Shown here piece by piece: positions 8,246 to 15,194 of a DNA stretch of 25,940 bases. How positions within the stretch are numbered: position 1 is the stretch's first letter; every line of letters starts with the position of its first letter. The notes below the pieces were generated by a model. It was not told where the DNA came from. It made no database searches and was given only the letters and a program-made list of their open reading frames with translations. Origin of the DNA: Desulfobacteraceae bacterium UBA2771 (GTDB taxonomy: Bacteria; Desulfobacterota; Desulfobacteria; Desulfobacterales; Desulfosarcinaceae); assembly GCA_002352605.1 (NCBI GenBank), contig DEIP01000001.1, positions 17,915 through 43,854 of the forward strand, written 5' to 3'. The position numbers were made by a program, and so were the translations under genes.

Positions 8246-9073
8246 TTACCAGCATTTATCTGCTTTTGGATAGCTCCCCAGCAGCTTGACGAACACGGCG
8301 TGCAGGGTCAGTTCGCCGATGGCCGATTTAACCTCGTCGGCGTCGATACCTGCTTCGAATGCCGCGTAGAAGACATATTCCCAGGGGGTTTCCGGGATGG
8401 GCCGGGATTCCAGCTTGGTGAGGTTCAGGCCGTACTTGTGGAAAATCTTGAGGCAGTCCACCAGGGCGCCGGGATAGTGGCGGGTCTTGAAGGCCACGGT
8501 GGTCTTACCCGTCACGTGGTCTGCCGGTACGTTCTCCTTGTTGGCGATGACGAAAAAGCGAGTGGTGTTGGAGTTGTTGGTCTGGATATTCCGCTCCAGG
8601 ATATCCATGTCGTAGATCTCGGCGCACAGCTCCGAAGCGATGGCGGCGCAGTCCAAACGGTCGCCGGATGCCACGGCATGGGCGGCACCGGCAGTGTCGT
8701 AGGCGGGCACCAGGCGGATGCTTTTCGACGTCAGGTAGGCCTTGCACTGTTTGAGCGCATGGGGGTGGGAATGGGCCTCTTTGATCGCTTCCAGCCGGGC
8801 GCCTTTTTTAGCCAGAAGGGTATGACGGACGGGCAGATACACTTCGGCGATGACGAATACATCGTTGGCAAAGAGAAGGTCGTAGTTCTCCACCACGGTG
8901 CCGGCGATGGTATTCTCTACGGGGATGAAGCCGAAAGTCACCGCTGCGCTGTTCACCAAATCGAATACATCGTCGAATGAGTCGCAACCGACCGTCTCGA
9001 CATCCTTGCCAAAATGTTCGTGGAGGGCCATCTCGCTATAGGCGCCCCGTATTCCCTGAAATGCAACTTTCAT
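8246..9073 (-). CDS. pheA: Prephenate dehydratase, stand-alone, with ACT domain
   Basis: The 275-residue protein lacks a chorismate mutase domain. Residues 1-~180 form the two-lobed dehydratase (MKVAFQGIRGAYSEMA, PVENTIAGTV), with the catalytic T171-R172-F173 motif in NTTRFFVI. Residues ~190-270 are an ACT domain with GALVDCLKIF and ESRP (222-225), the phenylalanine-binding signature, so feedback inhibition by Phe is expected. It would convert prephenate to phenylpyruvate, or arogenate to phenylalanine; sequence alone does not separate these. Its ATG overlaps the tyrA stop by 4 bp. It is the second prephenate dehydratase in this operon; the other is fused to chorismate mutase at 13651-14763. 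Confidence 0.93.
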   Translation of the reverse strand: MKVAFQGIRGAYSEMALHEHFGKDVETVGCDSFDDVFDLVNSAAVTFGFIPVENTIAGTVVENYDLLFANDVFVIAEVYLPVRHTLLAKKGARLEAIKEAHSHPHALKQCKAYLTSKSIRLVPAYDTAGAAHAVASGDRLDCAAIASELCAEIYDMDILERNIQTNNSNTTRFFVIANKENVPADHVTGKTTVAFKTRHYPGALVDCLKIFHKYGLNLTKLESRPIPETPWEYVFYAAFEAGIDADEVKSAIGELTLHAVFVKLLGSYPKADKCW

Positions 9074-9801
9074 CTGCCGAGCCTTTCGTGAATGGTGGCC
9101 ATGGCGTCGATGAACGCCTGGCGTTTTTGTTTGGCATAGGGGTTATAGATATGCATGTCCTCGAAGAGCTGCCAGGTGTCATGGCTGACCACGCCTAAAA
9201 TGTGCATGAGCCGCCTGTAGCCCTCGGTGTCGATATCCAGTTCTCGGGCGCCGAAGGCTGACAGGGAACGACCGATGAAATGGGTCAACGAGAGGCTAAC
9301 GGCAATTTTCTCGTCATGCTCTTGGGCTGTGGCCTCGATGACCACCAGCCCCCGACCTTCCAACCAGGCCCTGATTTTCTCATATTGACCGCCGTCGATA
9401 CGTTCCGGACAGAGGACGATTTTGCGGCCTTTCAAGGACTTGGCTGCGCTGTCCGGACCGAACATGGGATGGGTGGGCAGGATGGAAACCGTTTCAGGCA
9501 GCAATTCCCGCATCCATTGCACCGGGTATACCTTTACCGAGCACACATCTACCACCAGGGCGCCTTCTCTCAGCAGCGGCGCCACCTGGCGCAGGCTTTC
9601 TTGCATGGCGGAGATGGGCATGCACAGGACCACGATTGGTTGGCCGCAGGCCGTTTCAAGGGAGACGGGCCGTGCCCCGCAGGCCCTGATCACTTTTTCC
9701 TTATCGCTGCGAGTATACACGACGACGGAGAAATCCGTGGACAGGTAACGGGCGGTAAGCTCGCCGAAGCGACCGAAACCGATAATACCGATTCGACTCA
9801 T
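9070..9801 (-). CDS. tyrA: Prephenate/arogenate dehydrogenase, compact plant-like type
   Basis: At 243 residues this is shorter than most TyrA proteins and has neither a mutase nor an ACT domain. The N-terminal Rossmann fold has GFGRFG (8-13). After the second strand it reads VVVYTRSD, with Arg31 where NAD-dependent forms carry an acidic residue, which suggests NADP. THPMFGPDS (110-118) and SLTHFIGR with His174 are the catalytic motifs. The tail (IDTEGYRRLMHILGVV, HIYNPYAKQKR) resembles plant arogenate dehydrogenases. It oxidatively decarboxylates prephenate or arogenate in tyrosine synthesis. ATG 9801 overlaps the aminotransferase stop (ATGA), and its own stop overlaps the next gene, so translation is probably coupled through all three. 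Confidence 0.9.
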   Translation of the reverse strand: MSRIGIIGFGRFGELTARYLSTDFSVVVYTRSDKEKVIRACGARPVSLETACGQPIVVLCMPISAMQESLRQVAPLLREGALVVDVCSVKVYPVQWMRELLPETVSILPTHPMFGPDSAAKSLKGRKIVLCPERIDGGQYEKIRAWLEGRGLVVIEATAQEHDEKIAVSLSLTHFIGRSLSAFGARELDIDTEGYRRLMHILGVVSHDTWQLFEDMHIYNPYAKQKRQAFIDAMATIHERLGR

Positions 9802-10928
9802 AGTACCTCGCGAATTCTCTCGAATGCATCCAGCAATCGATCGTCGGGTGCGGCAAAACAGATGCGCACATGGCCGTCCATGCCGAAGTCCTCACCGGGG
9901 ACAACGGCGACCGCCGTTTTTTCCAGAATCCGGGCGGCGAAATCCCCAGACGTTTCCCCCTTCCTCAGATGGTCGGAAACGTCCGGAAAGAGGTAAAAGG
10001 CGCCCTGGGGGCGAATGCAGGGAAAGAGACCGGCCAACTGATCGAAGGCCAGGTCCCGTTTGTGTTGAAGATCCGCCCGGCGTCGGATCAACAGATCCTC
10101 ATCCATTTCCAGGGCTGCCATGGCGCCGTGTTGGGCGAAGGTGCAGACGTTGCCGGTCAGATGACTCTGGAGGCGCACCATGGCCGCCGCCACCGCCGTC
10201 GGGGCAACGGCATAGCCCACGCGAAAACCGGTCATGGCATAGTGCTTTGAGAAACTGCGGGTGAGGATGAGCCGGTCACGCAACGGGGCCGGATCGTAGA
10301 GCGAGAAAAACGGCAGGTTGTCGTAGACGAAGAAGTCATAGGCCTCGTCGGCGATCACGAACAGGTCGTTCTGCACGGCCAGTCGAGCGATCGCTTCCAA
10401 ATCCCCGCGGGGATAGACGGCGCCGGTGGGGTTGTTGGGGGAGTTGATCAAAATGGCCTTTGTCTTTTCGGTAACGGCAGCCGCCATGGCGTCCGGGTCC
10501 AGTTGGTGGTCCTTGGTGGGAACCAGCACCGGCTCGGCGCCGGCCAGGCGTACCTGCTCGGCATAGCTGACCCAGCAGGGAACGGGAATGATGACCTGGT
10601 CTCCCGGATCGCAGATGGTCTGAAAAATGGCATACAGCGCCTGTTTGGAGCCGTTGAAGACGACGATGTTTTCGGGTCCGCAACCGTCAAACCGATCGGC
10701 CAGGGCAGTTCTCAAGCCCATGAGACCCGCCATGTCAACGTAGCGGGTTTCCTGCCGGTCCAGTGCCCTTTTGGTGGCGTCGATTATCGGCGCCGGTGTA
10801 TCGACCGTCGGCTCGCCGATGGCCAGGCTGATCACCGGGCGATCTTGTCGCTTCAACCCTTCGATTAACGGAATGAACCGCGCGGTTTTCGATCCCTCGA
10901 CCCTTTGTATTCGATTGGACAGTTTCAA
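9798..10928 (-). CDS. Class I PLP-dependent aminotransferase (aspartate/aromatic/prephenate type)
   Basis: The start is taken as TTG at 10928. It gives MKLSNRIQRVE, the family's usual N-terminus, and GGGGG lies nine bases upstream. No ATG or GTG exists between the aroC stop and this point in frame. The 376-residue protein shows SPNNPTGAVYP (163-173), ADEAYDFF, the PLP-binding Lys228 in TRSFSKHYAMTGFRVGY, and VRICFA near the end. Its position between aroC and tyrA suggests it aminates phenylpyruvate/hydroxyphenylpyruvate, or prephenate to arogenate. Substrate choice is not decided by what I can see. A degenerate intergenic repeat overlaps the 5' end of the gene. Confidence 0.88.
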   Translation of the reverse strand: MKLSNRIQRVEGSKTARFIPLIEGLKRQDRPVISLAIGEPTVDTPAPIIDATKRALDRQETRYVDMAGLMGLRTALADRFDGCGPENIVVFNGSKQALYAIFQTICDPGDQVIIPVPCWVSYAEQVRLAGAEPVLVPTKDHQLDPDAMAAAVTEKTKAILINSPNNPTGAVYPRGDLEAIARLAVQNDLFVIADEAYDFFVYDNLPFFSLYDPAPLRDRLILTRSFSKHYAMTGFRVGYAVAPTAVAAAMVRLQSHLTGNVCTFAQHGAMAALEMDEDLLIRRRADLQHKRDLAFDQLAGLFPCIRPQGAFYLFPDVSDHLRKGETSGDFAARILEKTAVAVVPGEDFGMDGHVRICFAAPDDRLLDAFERIREVL

Positions 10929-10972
10929 ATCCTCAATCCCCCATATTCCGAAATCCTTGATTTCCTCAGTGT
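10889..10972. repeat. Degenerate GGGTCGAGGGATCGA-type repeat spanning the aroC-aminotransferase junction
   Basis: TCGATCCCTCGACCC at 10889-10903 is identical to 21728-21742, in a gene-free region 10.8 kb away. The flanking bases up to 10972 continue as variants of the same AATCCT/TTGATT-rich pattern. The part from 10889 to 10928 is inside the aminotransferase coding sequence. Confidence 0.45.
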
Positions 10973-12052
10973 CTACGCACGCATTTTCTGCCGCAGGGCA
11001 AAGTCCCCCAGCACCAGCGCGGCCATGGCTTCCACAATGGGCACGGCCCGAGACACCACGCAGGGGTCGTGGCGGCCCTTGGCCGCAAGGGTACATGGGT
11101 TGCCGTTAAAATCCACGGTCTGCTGTGCAATGCCGATGGTGGCCGGCGGTTTGAATGCCACCCGAAAAACCACGGGTTCACCGTTGGCGATGCCGCCCTG
11201 AATGCCCCCGCTGTTGTTGGTCGTCGTACCCAGGCGCCCGTCGGCAGCCACGAAGGGGTCGTTGTGGATCGATCCCTTGAGCCGGGTGCCGGCAAATCCC
11301 GAACCGATCTCGAAGCCCTTGGTGGCGGGAATGGAGAGCATGGCCTGGGCCAGCTTGGCCTCCATTTTATCGAAGACCGGCTCCCCCCATCCGGCGGGCA
11401 CATTGCGGCACACACAGGTGACGATACCGCCCACGCTGTCTTGATCCTCCTTGACCCGGGTCACCAGATCCACCATCTTATCGGCAGCCGCAGTGTCCGG
11501 GCACCTGATCAGGTTGCCGTCGACGGTCTGCCGGGTGATGGTTTGCAGATCCACATCCATCGATGCGATATCGCTGACCGCGCTGACCCAGGCGACGATC
11601 TCGACCCCATAGGCCTCATTGAGCATCTTTTCCGCTATCGCGCCGGCGGCCACCCGACCGATGGTTTCCCTGGCGCTGGATCGTCCGCCCCCGGACGATG
11701 CGCGTATGCCGTATTTCATCTGGTAGGTGAAATCTGCGTGGGAGGGTCGGGGGATTTGGCTCATCTGGCGGTAGTCACCGGGCCGCTGATCCTTGTTGGG
11801 CACAAAAAGACCGATGGGGGTGCCTAAGGTGATACCGTTTTCCACACCGGAAAAGATGGTCACCCGGTCCGTCTCCCGGCGGTCGGTGGTAAGCTTGCTC
11901 TGGCCCGGCCGGCGCCGATCAAGCTGCGGCTGGATGTCGGCCTCGCAAAGCGTCATGCCGGGCGGACATCCGTCGAGAACGGCGCCCACCCCTTTGCAGT
12001 GGGATTCGCCGAAGGTAGAGATTTTTAACAGCGTTCCGAAGGTGCTGGACAT
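10973..12052 (-). CDS. aroC: Chorismate synthase
   Basis: The 359-residue protein eliminates phosphate from EPSP to give chorismate, using reduced FMN. Family signatures are plain: STFGESHCKGVGAVLDGCPPG near the start, the RRRPGQSKLTTDRRETD loop, ASSGGGRSSARETIGRVAAG in the middle, and NNSGGIQGGIANGEP near residue 285. The ATG at 12052 has AGGA eight bases upstream. It lies 76 bp after aroA and 44 bp before the aminotransferase start in the same operon. Length is normal and no key segment is missing. Confidence 0.97.
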   Translation of the reverse strand: MSSTFGTLLKISTFGESHCKGVGAVLDGCPPGMTLCEADIQPQLDRRRPGQSKLTTDRRETDRVTIFSGVENGITLGTPIGLFVPNKDQRPGDYRQMSQIPRPSHADFTYQMKYGIRASSGGGRSSARETIGRVAAGAIAEKMLNEAYGVEIVAWVSAVSDIASMDVDLQTITRQTVDGNLIRCPDTAAADKMVDLVTRVKEDQDSVGGIVTCVCRNVPAGWGEPVFDKMEAKLAQAMLSIPATKGFEIGSGFAGTRLKGSIHNDPFVAADGRLGTTTNNSGGIQGGIANGEPVVFRVAFKPPATIGIAQQTVDFNGNPCTLAAKGRHDPCVVSRAVPIVEAMAALVLGDFALRQKMRA

Positions 12053-12128
12053 GATGGTTATCCTGTCTGTTTGTTATCGTGCTATTTTACTGCAATTCGT
12101 CCCCAATCCTTAGTGGTGTTTCGGCCGG

Positions 12129-13391
12129 TTAAACCGTGTAGAGGGTTTCCCATACCTTCCAGAAGTCGGGAAAGGATTTCTCCACGCAATGCGGTTCTAA
12201 AATTTTAATTCCGGGAGCCACCAGGCCGGCCATGGCAAAACTCATGGCAATGCGATGATCATCGTAGGTGTCGATCGACGCGCCGTCAGGTGCGCCTCCC
12301 GTCACCAGCAGCCGGTCATTTTCGGCGATGGCGACGATGCCCATTTTCTTCAGTTCGGCGCAGGTAGACGCCAGCCGGTCGCTCTCCTTGGCCTTGAGGT
12401 GAGAGACGTTTTCGATGACCGTGGTGCCGTCGGCAAAGGCCGCCACTACGGCCAGGGTGGGAACCATATCGGGCATGTCGGCCATGTCCACCGTTACGGC
12501 TCGAAGCGCTCCGCCGGTCACCGTAATGCCGTCGGATTCGTGGTTCACCCGGCAGCCCATCTGTTCGAAAACCCGGGCCAGGCCCACGTCTCCCTGGCTG
12601 GAATCGACCGACACCCCCTTAACGGTGACGCTGCCGCCGGTGATGGCGGCCGCCCCCCAGAAGTATCCGGCCTGGGAGGCATCCGGCTCCACCGTGTAGT
12701 CACCGGCCCGGTAGGTCTGGTTGCCGGCTACCTCAAACCGGGTGTATCCGTCCCGCTGCACCTGGATGCCGAAGCGTTTTAAAATGTCCACGGTCATGTT
12801 CACGTAAGGCCGTGACACCGGCCCGTGGGAAACCGTGATGGAGATGCCCGACGGGGTGCACGGGGCCATGAGCAGCAGGGATGAGAGATACTGGCTGCTC
12901 ACGCTGCAGTTGATGGTCACCGAACCACCGAAGGCCCGGTCCCCGGGTATCTCCACCGGCGGGCAGCCGTTGTTTTCCACCGCCCGTGCATCGATGCCCA
13001 ACCGGTTGAGCGCCGCCAGCAGGTGGCCGATGGGTCGGTGATACATCCGCGGGGAACCGGTGAGCGTATAGGTCCCTTGCCCCAAAGTGGCCACACCGGC
13101 GAGCAGACGCATGGACGTACCGGAGTTGGCCAGGTAGATGGGCTCAGCGCAGGGCTTGAACCGGCCGTTCAGGCCGTGAATCGCGATGGTCTGTTCGTGG
13201 TCGGCAACCTCCGCCCCCATTTTTTCTAAGGCCGCGAGGGTTAACCGGGTGTCCTGACTGCGTAGCGGGTTGCGTACCGTGCTGACGCCGTCGGACAGCG
13301 CTGCCGCGATGAGGGCCCGATGGGTGTAGCTTTTGGATCCCGGCACACGGACCTGACAACGGACGATGCGATGGGGCTTGATTTCAATCAT
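12129..13391 (-). CDS. aroA: 3-phosphoshikimate 1-carboxyvinyltransferase (EPSP synthase)
   Basis: The 420-residue protein joins shikimate-3-phosphate and PEP. The ATG at 13391 follows AGGA by nine bases; an upstream in-frame extension to 13442 lacks such a site. Substrate-binding motifs are PGSKSYTHRALIAAA (Lys20, Ser21, Arg25), ANSGTSMRLLAG (89-99), SSQYLSSLLL, PDASQAGYF, KAKESDRLAST and YDDHRIAMSFAMAGL. The residue aligned to Pro101 of the E. coli enzyme is Leu96, so the PEP loop reads NSGTSMRLL, more like the Gram-positive/class II pattern than class I. It is preceded by 259 bp of sequence without a recognisable gene, so an internal promoter is possible but I do not see a clear one. Confidence 0.96.
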   Translation of the reverse strand: MIEIKPHRIVRCQVRVPGSKSYTHRALIAAALSDGVSTVRNPLRSQDTRLTLAALEKMGAEVADHEQTIAIHGLNGRFKPCAEPIYLANSGTSMRLLAGVATLGQGTYTLTGSPRMYHRPIGHLLAALNRLGIDARAVENNGCPPVEIPGDRAFGGSVTINCSVSSQYLSSLLLMAPCTPSGISITVSHGPVSRPYVNMTVDILKRFGIQVQRDGYTRFEVAGNQTYRAGDYTVEPDASQAGYFWGAAAITGGSVTVKGVSVDSSQGDVGLARVFEQMGCRVNHESDGITVTGGALRAVTVDMADMPDMVPTLAVVAAFADGTTVIENVSHLKAKESDRLASTCAELKKMGIVAIAENDRLLVTGGAPDGASIDTYDDHRIAMSFAMAGLVAPGIKILEPHCVEKSFPDFWKVWETLYTV

Positions 13392-13650
13392 GCTATTTGT
13401 CCTGACCCGGATAAACCGGAAACAACAAAATGGTTGCACCAAAACCTTACATGGAGAATACGAAATTCTGGATTAAGACGCAAATTTCAGTGCCCACGCA
13501 CGAATGGCCACCAAAAGCCCGTTTTGGCCGGGCTGACAAAATGCCGCCGTTGGGATGGTCGGTCCGGGGTTGTGGGTGACCGGATTTCCCATCACCGCGT
13601 ACCGATGCGTGTGGGGCGACGGTCAGGCCGGATGCTGGCGATGCCATGGT

Positions 13651-14763
13651 CTAAACCCCCACACCGAGCATGGGATAGGAACCCAGGTTTTTCAGGAAAA
13701 GGGCATGGGGCTGAATCAGCTCGATAACCTTCTGGATGTTGCCGTCTTCAAAATGCCCCTCCAGGTCGATGAAAAAGAAGTGGCTCCAGCTTTCGTGCCG
13801 CGTGGGGCGGGATTCGATCTTGATTAGATTGATGCCGGCGTCGGTGATGGGGGCAAGGGCGCCGGCCAGGGCGCCGGGCACATGGGCCAGGGCGAACATC
13901 AGCGACGTCTTGTCCTTGCCCGACGGGCGAACTTGCTCCTTGCCGATTATCAGAAACCGTGTGGGCCGGCGGGAAAAATCCTCGATCTTCGAGGCCGCCG
14001 TTTCCAGGCCGAAGATGGCTGCCGCACCGCCGCCGGCAATGGCCGCCACCCCTTTTTCATTTGCCGCCCGGTTCACGGCAAAGGCGCTGGAACTGCACTC
14101 GTTCAATTTTGCCCCGGGAAGATACTGATTGAGCCAGGTGCGGCACTGGTTCAGGGCCTGGGAATGGGCGTAGACCGCCTCGACCGCACTGAGGCTGATC
14201 TGTTTGGCCAATAGATCGTAGGAGACCTGTTGATAGCGCTCGGCGCAGATGCACAGGTTCGATTCGAAAAAGAGATCCAGGGTGTGACGCACCGATCCCT
14301 CCACGGAATTTTCCACCGGCACCACCCCATAGGCGCAGGCACCCTTTTCCACCTCGCTGAAAATTTCCCGGATGCTGGGTTGGGGTACATAGGTAACCGA
14401 GTAGCCGAAGTGGTTTGTGGCCGCCAGATGGGTGAAGGTCGCCTCGGGACCGAGGTAGGCCACCCGTTGGGATGCCTGGATGGCGCGCGCGGCAGCGATG
14501 ATGTCGATGAAGATGTGGTGCAGGACGTTGGGGTTCAGTGGTCCCTTGTTCAGGGCCGTCAGGCGCCTGAGGATTTCGCTTTCCCGGGTGCTGTCCACCA
14601 CTTGGTTGCCGCCGTCTTTTTTCAGCTCCCCGATGCGCTTGGCCAGGTTGAGTCGCCGGTTGATCAGTCCCAGGATGGTGTCATCGATATGGTCGATCTG
14701 GTTGCGGATATTGCAGATGTCGGTGGCCATCGTGCAGCCGGGGGTGTTTTCATTCGCTTCCAT
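13651..14763 (-). CDS. pheA: Bifunctional chorismate mutase-prephenate dehydratase (P-protein)
   Basis: The 370-residue protein has three domains. Residues ~15-95 are an AroQ-type chorismate mutase (IRNQIDHIDDTILGLINRRL, AKRIGELKK, STRESEILRRL). Residues ~100-275 are prephenate dehydratase with GPEATFTHLAA, PVENSVEGSV and T268-R269-F270. Residues ~285-365 are an ACT domain with ESRP (317-320), implying feedback control by phenylalanine. The start at ATG 14763 has GAGG about 12 bases upstream; an ATG at 14730 is the alternative. It is the first structural gene after the Phe/Tyr leader and attenuator, which fits its role as the committed step to Phe. All catalytic residues I can place are present. 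Confidence 0.96.
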   Translation of the reverse strand: MEANENTPGCTMATDICNIRNQIDHIDDTILGLINRRLNLAKRIGELKKDGGNQVVDSTRESEILRRLTALNKGPLNPNVLHHIFIDIIAAARAIQASQRVAYLGPEATFTHLAATNHFGYSVTYVPQPSIREIFSEVEKGACAYGVVPVENSVEGSVRHTLDLFFESNLCICAERYQQVSYDLLAKQISLSAVEAVYAHSQALNQCRTWLNQYLPGAKLNECSSSAFAVNRAANEKGVAAIAGGGAAAIFGLETAASKIEDFSRRPTRFLIIGKEQVRPSGKDKTSLMFALAHVPGALAGALAPITDAGINLIKIESRPTRHESWSHFFFIDLEGHFEDGNIQKVIELIQPHALFLKNLGSYPMLGVGV

Positions 14764-14794
14764 GGTCGTTGGTGCCTCTTTCTTGACAACTTAG

Positions 14795-14830
14795 TAAAAC
14801 AAAGGGCCGGGGAGATTTTCTCCACGGCCC
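14795..14830 (-). terminator. Second intrinsic terminator of the aromatic operon leader
   Basis: On the minus strand CGGCCC/GGGCCG arms (14825-14830 with 14804-14809) continue, past one mismatch, into five more pairs around a three-base loop, then TTTGTTTT. The 5' arm contains GCCGTGG (14822-14828), which is complementary to the 3' arm of the upstream terminator (CCACGGC, 14843-14849), so the two hairpins can interfere with each other. Confidence 0.75.
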
Positions 14831-14871
14831 GAAAACGAAAAAGCCGTGGGTTTTCGGTCTGCCCACGGCTT
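14831..14871 (-). terminator. First intrinsic terminator (attenuator regions 3:4)
   Basis: On the minus strand AAGCCGTGGG (14871-14862) pairs perfectly over ten bases with CCCACGGCTT (14850-14841) across an 11-base loop, followed by a T-rich tract TTTCGTTTTC. It lies 29 bases after the leader peptide stop. Its 5' arm and loop contain GGGCAGACC (14864-14856), which can instead pair with the end of the leader-peptide coding sequence. Confidence 0.85.
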
Positions 14872-14958
14872 GGTTTGTCTGTTTCGATTCTCAGAACATT
14901 CAGCGCGCGCCGGGCAGACCCTTGCTAAGAAAATAGTAAAAGCAAAAAAACCTGCCGG
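14856..14958 (-). promoter_or_regulatory. Attenuator switch: alternative pairings 1:2 and 2:3
   Basis: Region 2 is GGTCTGCCC (14920-14912), inside codons 19-21 of the leader peptide. It is perfectly complementary over nine bases to region 3, GGGCAGACC (14864-14856), forming an antiterminator. Region 1, CCGGCAGG (14958-14951, codons 6-8), can pair with CTGCCCGG (14917-14910) with one bulged C. A ribosome stalled on Phe/Tyr codons 9-15 would mask region 1 and favour 2:3. A ribosome reaching the stop at 14900 would mask region 2 and leave the 3:4 terminator. Confidence 0.8.
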
Positions 14959-14974
14959 TAAAAAAGTGGCCCAT
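14900..14974 (-). CDS. Phe/Tyr-rich leader peptide of the aromatic operon attenuator
   Basis: A 24-residue open frame on the minus strand, starting MGHFFTGRFF and containing six Phe (positions 4, 5, 9, 10, 12, 15) and adjacent Tyr13-Tyr14, then ending in TGA at 14900. AAGGA lies nine bases before the ATG, and a TTGACA/17-bp/TATTTT promoter lies about 35 bases upstream of it. The peptide is followed at once by mutually exclusive hairpins ending in intrinsic terminators, then the chorismate mutase-prephenate dehydratase gene. This is the layout of the enterobacterial pheA leader (known precedent), though the peptide sequence is unrelated. Its role is to sense charged tRNA-Phe, perhaps also tRNA-Tyr, by ribosome stalling. 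The peptide itself probably has no function. Confidence 0.88.
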   Translation of the reverse strand: MGHFFTGRFFCFYYFLSKGLPGAR

Positions 14975-15000
14975 CGCCTGCGTTCCTTTCGAGGATTAAA

Positions 15001-15051
15001 GTTTCGGAAAAATACAAATTCGGCTTGCCCCTGTCAAGCTTTTTCCGAAAC
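15001..15051. repeat. Inverted repeat bracketing the operon promoter
   Basis: GTTTCGGAAAAA (15001-15012) and TTTTTCCGAAAC (15040-15051) are perfect 12-base inverted arms, 27 bp apart. One arm covers the -10/start region and the other lies just upstream of the -35. This looks like a pair of operator half-elements for a repressor acting on top of attenuation, though a long-loop hairpin is possible. Confidence 0.5.
15009..15037 (-). promoter_or_regulatory. Promoter of the aromatic amino acid operon
   Basis: On the minus strand a perfect TTGACA (15037-15032) is followed after exactly 17 bp by TATTTT (15014-15009). Transcription would start near 15002, about 27 bases before the leader-peptide ATG, which matches attenuator operons. 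Confidence 0.75.
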
Positions 15052-15150
15052 GGCTGGTCAGCGGGACTGATGATTAAACGAGCGCCCACCCGTTCAATTG
15101 ATCCGCTGCCGTTTGGAAGTGCGATTTTTAACGAACCCGTCAATTTCGAC

Positions 15151-15180
15151 TTGACAAAATCGCTCAGCCCGGCTTAGAAA
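15151..15180 (+). promoter_or_regulatory. Candidate promoter for the TetR gene
   Basis: TTGACA (15151-15156) is perfect. The best -10 is TAGAAA at 15175-15180 with 18-bp spacing (four of six matches). It points away from the aromatic operon promoter. Confidence 0.5.
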
Positions 15181-15194
15181 CGAAAATAAAGAGA

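Noticed and set aside
9798..11096. Longer aminotransferase form starting inside aroC
   Set aside because: The extra 56 residues are aroC sequence read in another frame plus repeat-like bases; the TTG at 10928 gives the family-typical N-terminus.
13447..13647. 66-codon minus-strand frame between the chorismate mutase-prephenate dehydratase gene and aroA, with GGGGG eight bases before the ATG
   Set aside because: The translation resembles no family and has irregular composition; spacing from the upstream stop could be chance. Only conservation in relatives would rescue it.
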